A DNA stretch of 8,210 bases, from positions 1 to 8,210 of the forward strand of contig JAGLWO010000333.1 in assembly GCA_023133395.1 (NCBI GenBank), written 5' to 3'. This stretch comes from Candidatus Cloacimonadota bacterium (GTDB taxonomy: Bacteria; Cloacimonadota; Cloacimonadia; Cloacimonadales; TCS61). The position numbers and the translations under genes are program-made. The first letter of the stretch is position 1, and every line of letters starts with the position of its first letter. Shown piece by piece: positions 1-8,000 of the stretch. The notes under the pieces were generated by a model that did not search any database, was not told the origin of the DNA, and worked only from the letters and a program-made list of their open reading frames with translations.

Positions 1-23
1 AGGAACTTAGGCTTTAGCATCAT
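1..23 (-). CDS. Start of an unidentified gene downstream of mlaF (partial, 3' end outside window)
   Basis: Only the first codons are visible. Two consecutive in-frame ATG codons lie at 23-21 and 20-18, and the peptide begins MMLKPKF (or MLKPKF) before the window ends. The first ATG overlaps the TGA stop of the ATPase gene as ATGA, the same 4-base overlap seen between mlaE and mlaF, so a fifth translationally coupled gene in this operon is likely. Only a weak purine-rich stretch (GGTAAG) precedes it. The product cannot be identified from seven residues. It could also be a chance frame, since nothing beyond position 1 can be checked. Confidence 0.45.
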
Positions 24-763
24 TCGAACTTACCGACTCTGAAGAAAGTTGCAAGCTCTGGTACTGTTGATGATTTTGCTTCCTTCAAGGTTCCAGAAAA
101 GAGAACCTTTCTCTTGTCGATAAATATTATCTTATCTGCTATCCTGTGAATACTGGCAAGCTCGTGGGATACAATCAAAATCGTCATTTTCAACAGTGTT
201 TTTAATTTTAGAATAAGATCATCCAAAGCCGCACTGGTAAGAGGGTCCAGACCAGCAGATGGCTCATCACAGATCAGAATAACTGGATCCAAAGCGATAG
301 CCCTGGCTAAAGCTGCTCTTTTCTTCATACCACCTGAAAGTTCTGCTGGCAAAAGGTACTCTGCTTTTCCAAGGTTAACCAGGTTGAGCTTGACCCGAAT
401 TATTTTCCCCATTAATTCTTCTGGTAGGTCAGTATGCTGTTCCAGAGGAATAGATATGTTCTCAAAAATATTGATAGAATTCAATAAAGCTCCATTCTGA
501 AAAACCATACCAATTTTTTCGAGAATCCTATTAAACTCAGCCTCATCCATATTGGTGACTTCTTTACCAAAAATCTTTACCGATCCAGAATGGGGTTCAC
601 ATAATTTGAGAATGTTCTTTATTAATGTGGTTTTCCCACACCCGCTACCACCTAAAATAACCGTTATTTCCTGGGGAAAGATATCTACAGAGATATCTTC
701 CAATATGGTCTCTTCACCATATTTGGAAACAAGATTCCTAACAGAGATTATCGGCTCTTTCAT
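20..763 (-). CDS. mlaF: MlaF-type ATP-binding protein of an MCE lipid ABC transporter
   Basis: This is a 247-residue cytoplasmic ABC ATPase of the usual length for MlaF, the subunit that powers lipid movement through an MlaE permease and MCE ring. All nucleotide-binding motifs are present in order: Walker A GGSGCGKT (38-45), Q-loop Gln89 in VFQNGALL, signature LSGGM (142-146) followed by KKRAALARAIAL, Walker B VILICDEP with Asp166 and Glu167, D-loop GLDP (171-174), and switch His200 in VSHEL. The LSGGM signature with an AALARAI stretch is typical of the MlaF/Mkl group rather than amino-acid importers. Its ATG overlaps the mlaE stop by 4 bases (ATGA). The bases upstream are A/T-only with no Shine-Dalgarno site, so translation is probably coupled to mlaE. 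Its own stop overlaps the next start. The substrate is presumed to be phospholipid by family; transport direction cannot be read from sequence. Confidence 0.95.
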   Translation of the reverse strand: MKEPIISVRNLVSKYGEETILEDISVDIFPQEITVILGGSGCGKTTLIKNILKLCEPHSGSVKIFGKEVTNMDEAEFNRILEKIGMVFQNGALLNSINIFENISIPLEQHTDLPEELMGKIIRVKLNLVNLGKAEYLLPAELSGGMKKRAALARAIALDPVILICDEPSAGLDPLTSAALDDLILKLKTLLKMTILIVSHELASIHRIADKIIFIDKRKVLFSGTLKEAKSSTVPELATFFRVGKFE

Positions 764-1833
764 ATTTTAAAATAAAATATCAAACTATTTATGGCATCCA
801 ATATTATAACCCAGAAAATGGAAGCCACAACCGCCTGAGTTGTAACTTTTCCCACCCCTTCGGCTCCACCTTTTACATTAAAGCCATAATAACTTCCTAT
901 GATCACGATTACCCAGGCAAAGAAAAAACTCTTGCCCAGTCCTACCAAAGCATCCTTCATGGTAAGAACTTCAAAAACCCTGTTAAAAAATACTACTGCA
1001 CTCAGATCCAGGTAGGTTATGGCAATGATTAATCCACCAAAAATTCCAATCAGAGTAGATATCGTAACAAGCAGGGGTATGCAGATGGTAATAGCATGAA
1101 ACTTGGGCACTACAATATAACGGATAGGGTTGATAGCCATCATTTTCAAGGCATCAATCTCTTCAGTCACTTTCATGGTGGCAATTTCGGAAGCAATGGC
1201 AGACCCGCTTCTACCGGCTAATATTATTGCTGTCAGTATTGGTCCCAGTTCTGTAACCATGGAAATTGCTATCAAATCTGCTACAAAAATATTGGCACCA
1301 AACTGACGCAACTGAGCAGCAGATTGCAGAGCCAGGATCAGACCCAGTATCAGGGAGAGCAATCCAATTATGCCCACAGCATCAACGCCAATGAGCAGAC
1401 TCTGCTGAATGACCGAACCTTTACGCTGTCCTTTATGATTGAACAGTCCCACAAAAGACCAGTAGAAAATGTCTGCTACCAGTAAAACAGTATCTTTAAC
1501 GGAATCCTTCCACCTGAAAAAACTTTCTCCTAGGATTATTAAAAAATTTTCTTTACCTTTAGGAGCGGATTTCTCCAATTCCATTGAAGAAAAAGTTTTA
1601 ATTGCGTTTTCTACTGTGTTGTTCATATTAACCAAGTTTGGAGTAAATTCTTTTAGAATCTGGCGAAGTTCATCTATAAAAGCTGTACCAGCGCTATCAA
1701 TAGAAGTAACCCCTGCAAGATCTATGGAAGTGATTTTCCTCTCCCTGAAGTTTGAAAATTCCTTCAGTAAGGGTGAAACTGTGAACTTGGTGAGTTCACC
1801 TTCCAAAAACAGGGTCTGGTCTCTATATTCCAT
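760..1833 (-). CDS. mlaE: STAS-MlaE fusion permease of an MCE lipid ABC transporter
   Basis: This 357-residue inner-membrane permease combines two parts. Residues 1-85 form a STAS domain, with the strand and loop SIDLAGVTSIDSAG (36-49), which does the job of the separate E. coli MlaB subunit. Residues from about 110 to 357 form the MlaE permease with several hydrophobic segments. Family hallmarks are VTELGP (193-198), the coupling region AGRSGSAIASEIATMKVTEE (206-225) followed by IDALK, and near the C terminus KGGAEGVGKVTTQAVV (321-336). STAS-MlaE fusions are known in many bacteria, so the fusion is not novel. The gene starts 3 bases after the stop of the lipoprotein gene and ends in a 4-base overlap with mlaF. 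No clear Shine-Dalgarno site precedes the ATG, which suggests translational coupling. In the complex it should pair with MlaF on the cytoplasmic side and carry the MlaD ring on the periplasmic side. Confidence 0.95.
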   Translation of the reverse strand: MEYRDQTLFLEGELTKFTVSPLLKEFSNFRERKITSIDLAGVTSIDSAGTAFIDELRQILKEFTPNLVNMNNTVENAIKTFSSMELEKSAPKGKENFLIILGESFFRWKDSVKDTVLLVADIFYWSFVGLFNHKGQRKGSVIQQSLLIGVDAVGIIGLLSLILGLILALQSAAQLRQFGANIFVADLIAISMVTELGPILTAIILAGRSGSAIASEIATMKVTEEIDALKMMAINPIRYIVVPKFHAITICIPLLVTISTLIGIFGGLIIAITYLDLSAVVFFNRVFEVLTMKDALVGLGKSFFFAWVIVIIGSYYGFNVKGGAEGVGKVTTQAVVASIFWVIILDAINSLIFYFKI

Positions 1834-1836
1834 AAT

Positions 1837-3969
1837 TTATCTTAAGAAGTAGGTAATTCTGAGAAACAAGGTGTGTTTTTTTACAATGTATTCATCACCT
1901 ATTTCCGGAATCTTATTCTCTAGTTTAAGCTTGTAATCCAGAGAGATATATTTGAACAGCTTGAGGTTTATCGAATTTTCCCACTCCATTGTATAATCTT
2001 CATCTTTTTCAAAAGGAAAGAGAAAGTCAGCATTGGTTGTATAAGTAAGATTAAATGGCAGTTGGAAACTTCCGATGACTGAGACTTCAGTACCGGTTTT
2101 ACTTACTGACTCCAGCTCGTTATAGGTCCTGTGCTCAACGAGAGAGAGAGAATCGATTTGAGCATCTGTGAGTTCGTAAACATCATCATTCATATCCTGA
2201 CGCATTCCAAAACCTGCTCTCAAACTTAAATTTGCCCTCGGATAGTTCAAGATCCGGTAGTTGATCCCGATCCCCTCTTTCAGTACAAGAGGGAAAAAAG
2301 AGGGTTCAATTTTTACCTCTTTTGCACAGGTAGTATCTACAACAATGACACCATCTTTATCCTTTTTAGTATAACAAAATTCGTCTGAACTGTAATATTT
2401 TTCTGTAAAGAAATGTGAATTGACATCGAATCTTGCGTAGAATCCCAGGTTTTTCAGGAAATAGTATATTCCTGTATTTTTCAGGTCAAATTCGTCAGCA
2501 GCAAGTCGGAAATCGATATCTGTAGTTTTTGAAGTTCCAACTTCGATAAGGTTTTTCATAGTATAATGCAAAGGATCCTGATCGTAGATCAGATAATTTT
2601 CAAGCTGTGTATTCAAGGTAATAGTGGTCTCTGGATTATCCTTATCTGCTTCATTATTACTATTGACATTAACATTGGCATGGATAGCACTAGAAAATTT
2701 TGTTTTTCCCATTGATGCTTCCAGGAAACTTTCTTCCAGGATACCTGCTCCGCCCATTGTGGTCGGATTTCCTTCTTCATCAGTTTCCATAACAACTGTA
2801 AGCTTCTGAACTGTACCCTCTTCAACAAATACTGTTGTGAAATCCCGATAGGTATTAAACGGTTCGTTATTAACAGTGATTTTATAAAGCCCCGGTCTTA
2901 AAACCCAGACCTTTTCCTGTTCACCAACCTCTACCTCTGCTGGGAATTCACTGCCATAGCTTTCACCATCTTTGAGGTCAAAGACCTCATACCTGACCTT
3001 GGCGAAATTACGATTTTCATCCATCACATCTACGATAAGACAGCCCCAATCAGGATCGATAATTGTTTTATATCTGGGTACTATTTTGATATTTTTCTGC
3101 ACCAAACGCTGAGCAGGCTTCCCGGAACCATATTCAATAGTGTACAATCCTTCCAGAAGCGGAATCGCTGTTCCCATCTTTCCCGAATATTCATAACCAT
3201 ACTTATCAATAATTTTGTAGTGAGGTTCATTATCGGTTCTGGTTATTGCCGGCAGAAGAAGCAGTCCTTTACCACCAGCTGTTACTTCTTTATCCAGAAC
3301 CTCAACCAGAGATGTATCCAGTTCTTCTGTTATTTCCAGGGCTTGCTTGTCAGCTTCAGGACCCAGGGTATAGTAGAACTGAACCTTTCTTATAAAATTA
3401 TCTGTTTCTGCTAAGATGATGTCATTGATTGTCTGGACAAAGGTATCAAAATCTCTTGCCAGTAATATTTTCTCAACATTCGCGCTGTGCTCAACTATAT
3501 TAGTTTCCCCTTCACTTTTTCGTAAGGCAAAATCGATATTCAAACGAGCCTGGAAAATAGTTTCCGACTGATACATTTCAATATTATTAAGCGTAGTAAT
3601 AAGCTCATAATCAGGATGAGTTGCTAGAAATTCCCGCTGGACCTGCTTGAAAATATTGTAATTATCCAGACGTTTTTTTATCAAATCAGGTATGATCTTG
3701 GAAAGCTTTACTCCCCAGAGATCATTACTGGAATAGGTAATGCGCGGTCCGAAGTGTCTAACCACGATCTGGTTCCTATTATAGGTTTTCGGTATTTTAG
3801 TATCAAGAACAAATACAGAGATATCAAAAGGTTTTTCCTGTTTTAGTTCTTCCTTTTCCGAATGACTGTAATACTCCAGAATGTAGTAATTGGGAGTAAT
3901 GATTTCCCCTGCCATACAGCCAAATAGAATTGATAAAACTACTGTGGAAAATATCAGATTTTTTTTCAT
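1837..3969 (-). CDS. Predicted lipoprotein: PqiC-like auxiliary domain, two PEGA/Ig-like modules and C-terminal beta-barrel
   Basis: I place the start at the ATG at 3969-3967, giving 710 residues. It follows an AGGGAAGGA site and begins a clean lipoprotein signal, MKKNLIFSTVVLSILFGC, with lipobox LFGC and Cys18 as the lipidated residue. An ATG at 4023 in the same frame would bury this signal and overlap mlaD by 41 bases. Residues of about 26-200 resemble the ABC-type transport auxiliary lipoprotein family (PqiC): YYILE, then VVRHFGPRITYSSNDLWG, then an amphipathic helix with LIKKRLDNYNIF. Residues 231-395 hold two related beta modules with the matching motifs LEGLYTIEYG and LRPGLYKITV. Residues of about 415-710 alternate polar and hydrophobic residues in strand-length runs and end in HTLFLRITYFLR, like an outer-membrane barrel. 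The pattern recalls DUF3078/DUF481-type barrels, but this was judged by eye only. It sits between mlaD and mlaE, so it is probably the outer-membrane end of the MCE transporter. The auxiliary domain call is fairly secure, the barrel less so. Confidence 0.85.
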   Translation of the reverse strand: MKKNLIFSTVVLSILFGCMAGEIITPNYYILEYYSHSEKEELKQEKPFDISVFVLDTKIPKTYNRNQIVVRHFGPRITYSSNDLWGVKLSKIIPDLIKKRLDNYNIFKQVQREFLATHPDYELITTLNNIEMYQSETIFQARLNIDFALRKSEGETNIVEHSANVEKILLARDFDTFVQTINDIILAETDNFIRKVQFYYTLGPEADKQALEITEELDTSLVEVLDKEVTAGGKGLLLLPAITRTDNEPHYKIIDKYGYEYSGKMGTAIPLLEGLYTIEYGSGKPAQRLVQKNIKIVPRYKTIIDPDWGCLIVDVMDENRNFAKVRYEVFDLKDGESYGSEFPAEVEVGEQEKVWVLRPGLYKITVNNEPFNTYRDFTTVFVEEGTVQKLTVVMETDEEGNPTTMGGAGILEESFLEASMGKTKFSSAIHANVNVNSNNEADKDNPETTITLNTQLENYLIYDQDPLHYTMKNLIEVGTSKTTDIDFRLAADEFDLKNTGIYYFLKNLGFYARFDVNSHFFTEKYYSSDEFCYTKKDKDGVIVVDTTCAKEVKIEPSFFPLVLKEGIGINYRILNYPRANLSLRAGFGMRQDMNDDVYELTDAQIDSLSLVEHRTYNELESVSKTGTEVSVIGSFQLPFNLTYTTNADFLFPFEKDEDYTMEWENSINLKLFKYISLDYKLKLENKIPEIGDEYIVKKHTLFLRITYFLR

Positions 3970-3972
3970 AAT

Positions 3973-3981
3973 TCCTTCCCT
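3973..3981 (-). promoter_or_regulatory. Ribosome binding site deciding the lipoprotein start
   Basis: On the minus strand the sequence reads AGGGAAGGA, three bases before the ATG at 3969 (eight if the AGGG half is used). It lies in the 13-base gap after the mlaD stop at 3983-3985. Together with the lipoprotein signal that follows, it favours the 3969 start over the in-frame ATG at 4023, which lies inside mlaD. Confidence 0.75.
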
Positions 3982-3982
3982 T

Positions 3983-4915
3983 TTATTTCCTTCTCGACCT
4001 GATGAGAAGTGAAGGATCTTCACTCAATTGACGAGCAAATTCATTGAGGTAATCAATGGTTTCCTTCAAACCCTCAATGATATCGAGAATATCCTGACGA
4101 CTCTTCAAATGGGTAGCATCAATACGAGATAAAGTCACATCCAGTTGTTTTATTGTATCGTTGAAATCCGATAGTAATTGAGCGATGTCAGTCTGGGCAA
4201 TATCACTGGAAATTCTCTCCGTACTCTCAATAATGTCTTCCACTTTTCCAGACTGCAGAATACTATTCAGTTTATCTACTGCTTCCTTTGTATCCCTGCT
4301 AATCTTAACAAGATCCCCGGAGATGGAGTCGAGATTGGAGACAATAGTGGTAACCGTTTTCTTATTCTCTTCGATAATAGTATCCACATTGCTCAGGATA
4401 CTCTTTATTTTCTCACGGTTCTCTTCATTGGTTATTTCAGCCAGATTATTGAGAAGTAATTCCATTTTCTGGGTTAGTATTTCTGCCTTTCCGGAAATAC
4501 TATCAAAAGTGGAAACACCGGCATTAATATAAGATTTTGGTTTCAAGAATTCAGCTTCTATAGAACCACCCGTGATCTCAACCTGCAGAAGACCGGTTAT
4601 ACCGATCGGGATCAATGAAGCCCTCATATCCTCTTTTACCGGAGTTCCTGACTTCACACTGACAACAACAATTATATTAGTAACATCATCTTTATCAATT
4701 GTTATATCATCCACCCTGCCAATTCCAATCCCCCTATACTTGACGGGACCGCCAACCTGCAGACCGGAGACTGAGGTATTCTCGTATTTAATGTAGTAGG
4801 TATCACGTTTTTCCATTATTTTACTACCAGCTACAAGTACAAGAAAGACAATCATTAAGACCGAGACTACCAAGATGAAAATACCCAACCTCAACTTCTG
4901 AGCTTTACTCACCAT
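3983..4915 (-). CDS. mlaD: MCE-domain protein (MlaD type) with long helical tail
   Basis: This 310-residue protein is the inner-membrane-anchored, substrate-binding ring subunit of an MCE transporter. Residues 1-7 are basic and cytoplasmic, and about 9-29 form a single transmembrane helix (LRLGIFILVVSVLMIVFLVL). Residues 38-117 are one MCE domain with the conserved stretch GLQVGGPVKYRGIGIGRV (51-68) and the pore-loop region IPIGITGLLQVEITGG (102-117). From about 140 to 298 the protein is strongly helical, with hydrophobic residues at heptad-like spacing and no proline between residues 128 and 300. It ends in EDPSLLIRSRRK, like the Pro-containing basic ends of many MCE proteins. E. coli MlaD is only about 180 residues, so the tail is a substantial extension; in PqiB and Mce1, similar tails form a helical tube. 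The start is supported by AAGGAG six bases upstream. It is the first gene of the operon, followed after 13 bases by the PqiC-like lipoprotein, which mirrors the pqiB-pqiC order. Confidence 0.95.
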   Translation of the reverse strand: MVSKAQKLRLGIFILVVSVLMIVFLVLVAGSKIMEKRDTYYIKYENTSVSGLQVGGPVKYRGIGIGRVDDITIDKDDVTNIIVVVSVKSGTPVKEDMRASLIPIGITGLLQVEITGGSIEAEFLKPKSYINAGVSTFDSISGKAEILTQKMELLLNNLAEITNEENREKIKSILSNVDTIIEENKKTVTTIVSNLDSISGDLVKISRDTKEAVDKLNSILQSGKVEDIIESTERISSDIAQTDIAQLLSDFNDTIKQLDVTLSRIDATHLKSRQDILDIIEGLKETIDYLNEFARQLSEDPSLLIRSRRK

Positions 4916-4921
4916 AGGTTA

Positions 4922-4927
4922 CTCCTT
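4922..4927 (-). promoter_or_regulatory. Strong Shine-Dalgarno site of mlaD
   Basis: The minus strand reads AAGGAG, six bases before the mlaD ATG. It is the best ribosome binding site in the window. The distal genes mlaE and mlaF have none, which is consistent with mlaD leading the operon. Confidence 0.85.
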
Positions 4928-4941
4928 AGTTGTTTGCGGAA

Positions 4942-4967
4942 ATTATAATGAATTTATTCGATGTCAA
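4942..4967 (-). promoter_or_regulatory. Candidate promoter of the MCE operon
   Basis: On the minus strand a perfect TTGACA (4967-4962) and a perfect TATAAT (4947-4942) lie 14 bases apart in the 89-base gap between sprA and mlaD. The predicted start would be roughly 20 bases before the mlaD ATG and would leave room for the Shine-Dalgarno site. The 14-base spacer is shorter than the usual 16-18 for a sigma-70 promoter, and some FCB bacteria use different consensus boxes. The TATAAT may therefore work with another -35 element, such as TTTACT five bases further upstream (19-base spacer), or the match may be chance in AT-rich DNA. Confidence 0.45.
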
Positions 4968-4970
4968 GTA

Positions 4971-4992
4971 AAAGATATAATTAAGATATAAT
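4971..4992 (-). repeat. Tandem 11-bp AT-rich repeat upstream of the candidate promoter
   Basis: Two adjacent 11-base copies, AAAGATATAAT and TAAGATATAAT on the plus strand, differ at one base. They begin three bases upstream of the TTGACA box. The 11-bp period is about one helical turn. The position fits an UP-like element contacted by RNA polymerase alpha subunits, or paired regulator sites on one DNA face. No terminator hairpin for the upstream sprA gene is visible in this gap. Confidence 0.5.
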
Positions 4993-5004
4993 CAGAAAGT
5001 AATT

Positions 5005-8000
5005 TTAAAACATTATCTCAATCCAGATTCCCAAGCGGAAGGTCTTAACTTTCGTCTCTCTTTTCCTGTCGTGGCTCCACTCGTAATTACAGGTAAGTCC
5101 TCCATGGATGTTCTTATTGAATTCATAAGATGCTCCCGGTGATATTGTATACTTCAATTTATCGACTTCTATGATAGTAGTTTCCTGTCCTTTTTGTTTA
5201 TTATAGGTTTTCTCCGCTGTAAAGTTTAAATCGGTTGTAAATTCGTTTGTCATTCTGGTTCTTTTGAAGAAGAGAATCTTCAGACCTCTGGCAGCAGCAA
5301 ATGTCCAGGAAAGACGACCATTCATTGACTGTGTTTGCGATTTGTTGATACTATCATATGATAAACGATGATTAATATTCTTTGAAGTAGAATAATTTAA
5401 AGAAATATTGCTTGTAATATTATGTATCCAGTTACCATACCAGGAAATAAGAGGAGCAAAATTCATCCTCAGTGCTTCAGAATCAGGAGTTTTAAAATCC
5501 AGCTCACCACTCAGGTTCTCTGTATAAACATAACTACTGGTTAAGCGGGAACTGGTGAGAAAACTCTCAGCACCAATGAGTTTTTCGAATTCAGTTAAAG
5601 TAACACTGATATTGGGAAAGGTCGTTGCCACCTGCATACTGCTGTGATCACCGTATGTACGTTTAATCTCTTTTGAATAACCAAAACTGGTGCTGAGGAT
5701 ATTAAGAATCGGGAAACCGACTGAAGTTGAATATTTGTCAGTGATATTCTTTATCAGAATTTCCCTATCATCACCCTCCTCATCAAGAATATGTGGTAAG
5801 CCCAGTTGATAAAGAAAGTCAGGTCTTTCTTTTCTGTCATCATAAGATGTTTTATAGATGTTGTTATAGTTGAATTTAACATTCTGTAACCTACTGATAT
5901 AGTTTATAACAGCAACAAAGATATTTGTCTTTCGTTTGGGAATTTGTCCGGTTGGTTCTTCACCGTCTTTCCTTTCCGGTTCTTTCTCTTTCTGTATCCC
6001 TTCCGGAGTTATTTCATCTGTAGGCGGTTCCCTTTTTAATTCATCTTCTTTGATTTCACCTTTAGGCTCAGGGATTTTTTGGTCTTCTCTTTCAGGTTTT
6101 TCCTTTTCCGGGAGTAGTTCCTCCTGGGTTGGTGGTTCTTTACTGAATTTTTTATCAAGCCAGTTTGCCAGACTCCGTAGCATATCCTGATTCTTCAGTG
6201 TAAAATCACCACCAATGTTTCTGTTCACACTGCCTTTGTAGAACAGTGTATCCTGAGTACCCGATTTGAAATGATCCTCATCATACTTCACCGATGCATT
6301 AACACTGTATGTGAAGATATTATCTAGATACTTGGGTGTATAGTCCAGAGTGATATCCTGGGTCCTCTCCTTTTCCTCACCAATATTATAGCCTTTCCAG
6401 TAATTTCTTAGCATCAGGTCACGCTTTGTAAGCAATTTGTAAGATGTTTTGATATCACTAAAAATATCATAAGTCACTCTTGTGTCTGTATCAAAAGTTC
6501 TGGTTCTTTTAGTATTACTTTGAACAACCCAGTGGGGGATGGAATCAGTATAAGTTTCCCAGCGCCATTTTCTGGGATCAGTATCACGATATGTAAAGAT
6601 ATTCTCAAAGGAGTTAGGGACAGTATAGAAACTGTAATTCCCCCATAATTTTATTCCAATTTTTTCCTTGGGAATTGTCAATCTATAGTTATGTTTTATG
6701 GAATAGGAAAGAGTCGTGTCCGCTGTCGTAGGAGTTAAGGTTTTTTTCTTTTCAATATAAGAAGAGATCGAAGTATTTTTTATAGTATAAGCCAGTATCT
6801 TACTTTTGGGGGTTTTATTCTGACTGAAAGAGAGATCTGCCCTGTAAGTCAGGGATTTATTTTTTGTCCGTTTTTTATCTTCTCCACTCAAGTTATCACG
6901 TAAAACATCGGAGTTTGCCTGGAAGCGGGGGATACCCAGAGTTTGGCGTCTTGACAGAATCAAGGGCAAGCTCAAGCCCCATTCAGCAGGGAAAAACTTA
7001 TTAAGGTAATACCTGTTTACTATGTTAAATTGAGTTTGTTTAGTATAGGAGCGATTGGTTACTCTTGCGGCTGAAGATTGGAAATTCTCTGAATTCCAAT
7101 CCAGATCTATATCCAGTGTAGAGAAATCCGCAAAAACGGTAGAAAGCGTGGTACGAGCAGCATACCCGATATCTTCATAAGGGTCTGCTACCCTGATGTC
7201 ATCAAAGTATAACCTGCCGCTAAATCCTTCGGTCGCTTCCATTCCAAGTGAGATCTCTTTTATATTCGTAAGTGTGGGGTTCCCTTTCATACTGAATCTA
7301 TAGCCATCTTTCAAATAACTTGTATCCTTGATGTCATCCAGGGTTTTCAGGTGGGTAAGGTCAGAAAATTTCACTTCGATCTCCTCCCAGCCATCTCTGT
7401 CCATTTCCGCATAATATTCCTGGAGATCCAGTTCATGACGGATTTCGTAGTAGTGTAAAGAATCTGATCCCATACGGATTATAAGCGAATCCTGTTTATC
7501 ACTGGAACCTCCATACTCGGATTCTTCCGCATATATCCAAAACCTGATTTTATTGTAGCTTAAAAAATTAAATGTTTCCCTGAAGCTCTGTGTTACTAGC
7601 CCGTGATGTCCTCCTTCAAGGTTATTGTAATCAACGATCAGTGATTGTTCCAAGGTTTCCTCACCACGTTCTTTCAATACTGTATATGGAGCAGGAGTAT
7701 AATGAGGGTCTTTCTGATTATCAATAATTCCCACGATCATGGATTCATCTTCAGAAAAAATGATTTCATCATTTTTATCCTTAATGAAACCTTCTTCCCA
7801 TTTATTGCCGGTAATATCAAGCGAAACAATTTTCACCCGTGTACTGTCTTCAACTTCAAACCACACGCGTGCATAACTTATCTTTTTGATATTGGGAACT
7901 TTGCCGGGCTGGTTTGAGATAATGCGGTAATTATCAGGATCATGCAGGGGAATGCGGTAAAGTCTCCATCCCTTGTACTGGCTTTCCAGGAATTCTTCAC

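Noticed and set aside
1469..1852. Plus-strand open frame of about 127 codons
   Set aside because: It is antisense to the well-supported STAS domain of the permease and has no recognisable domain.
2613..2828. Minus-strand open frame inside the lipoprotein gene in another frame
   Set aside because: It overlaps the intact frame of the lipoprotein gene. I considered a frameshift between the PEGA-like part and the barrel, but the main frame is continuous and plausible throughout.
3970..4023. Upstream ATG at 4023 as the start of the lipoprotein gene
   Set aside because: It would add 18 residues in front of a clean lipoprotein signal and overlap the end of mlaD. The ATG at 3969 has the Shine-Dalgarno site and sits just after the mlaD stop.
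4178..4532. Two overlapping plus-strand open frames opposite mlaD
   Set aside because: They lie antisense to the helical tail of MlaD, where low stop density is expected from the biased codons. Neither shows a recognisable domain.
4916..5004. Rho-independent terminator for the sprA-like gene
   Set aside because: No GC-rich stem followed by a T run is visible in the gap on the minus strand. The T-rich stretches belong to the AT repeat and the promoter-like boxes.
5936..6190. Plus-strand open frame rich in Ser and Gly
   Set aside because: It is the antisense image of the Pro/Glu/Lys-rich linker of the SprA-like protein. Its biased composition follows from that, and it has no family likeness.
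7645..7917. Plus-strand open frame of about 90 codons
   Set aside because: It is antisense to conserved SprA-type coding sequence and has no independent support.
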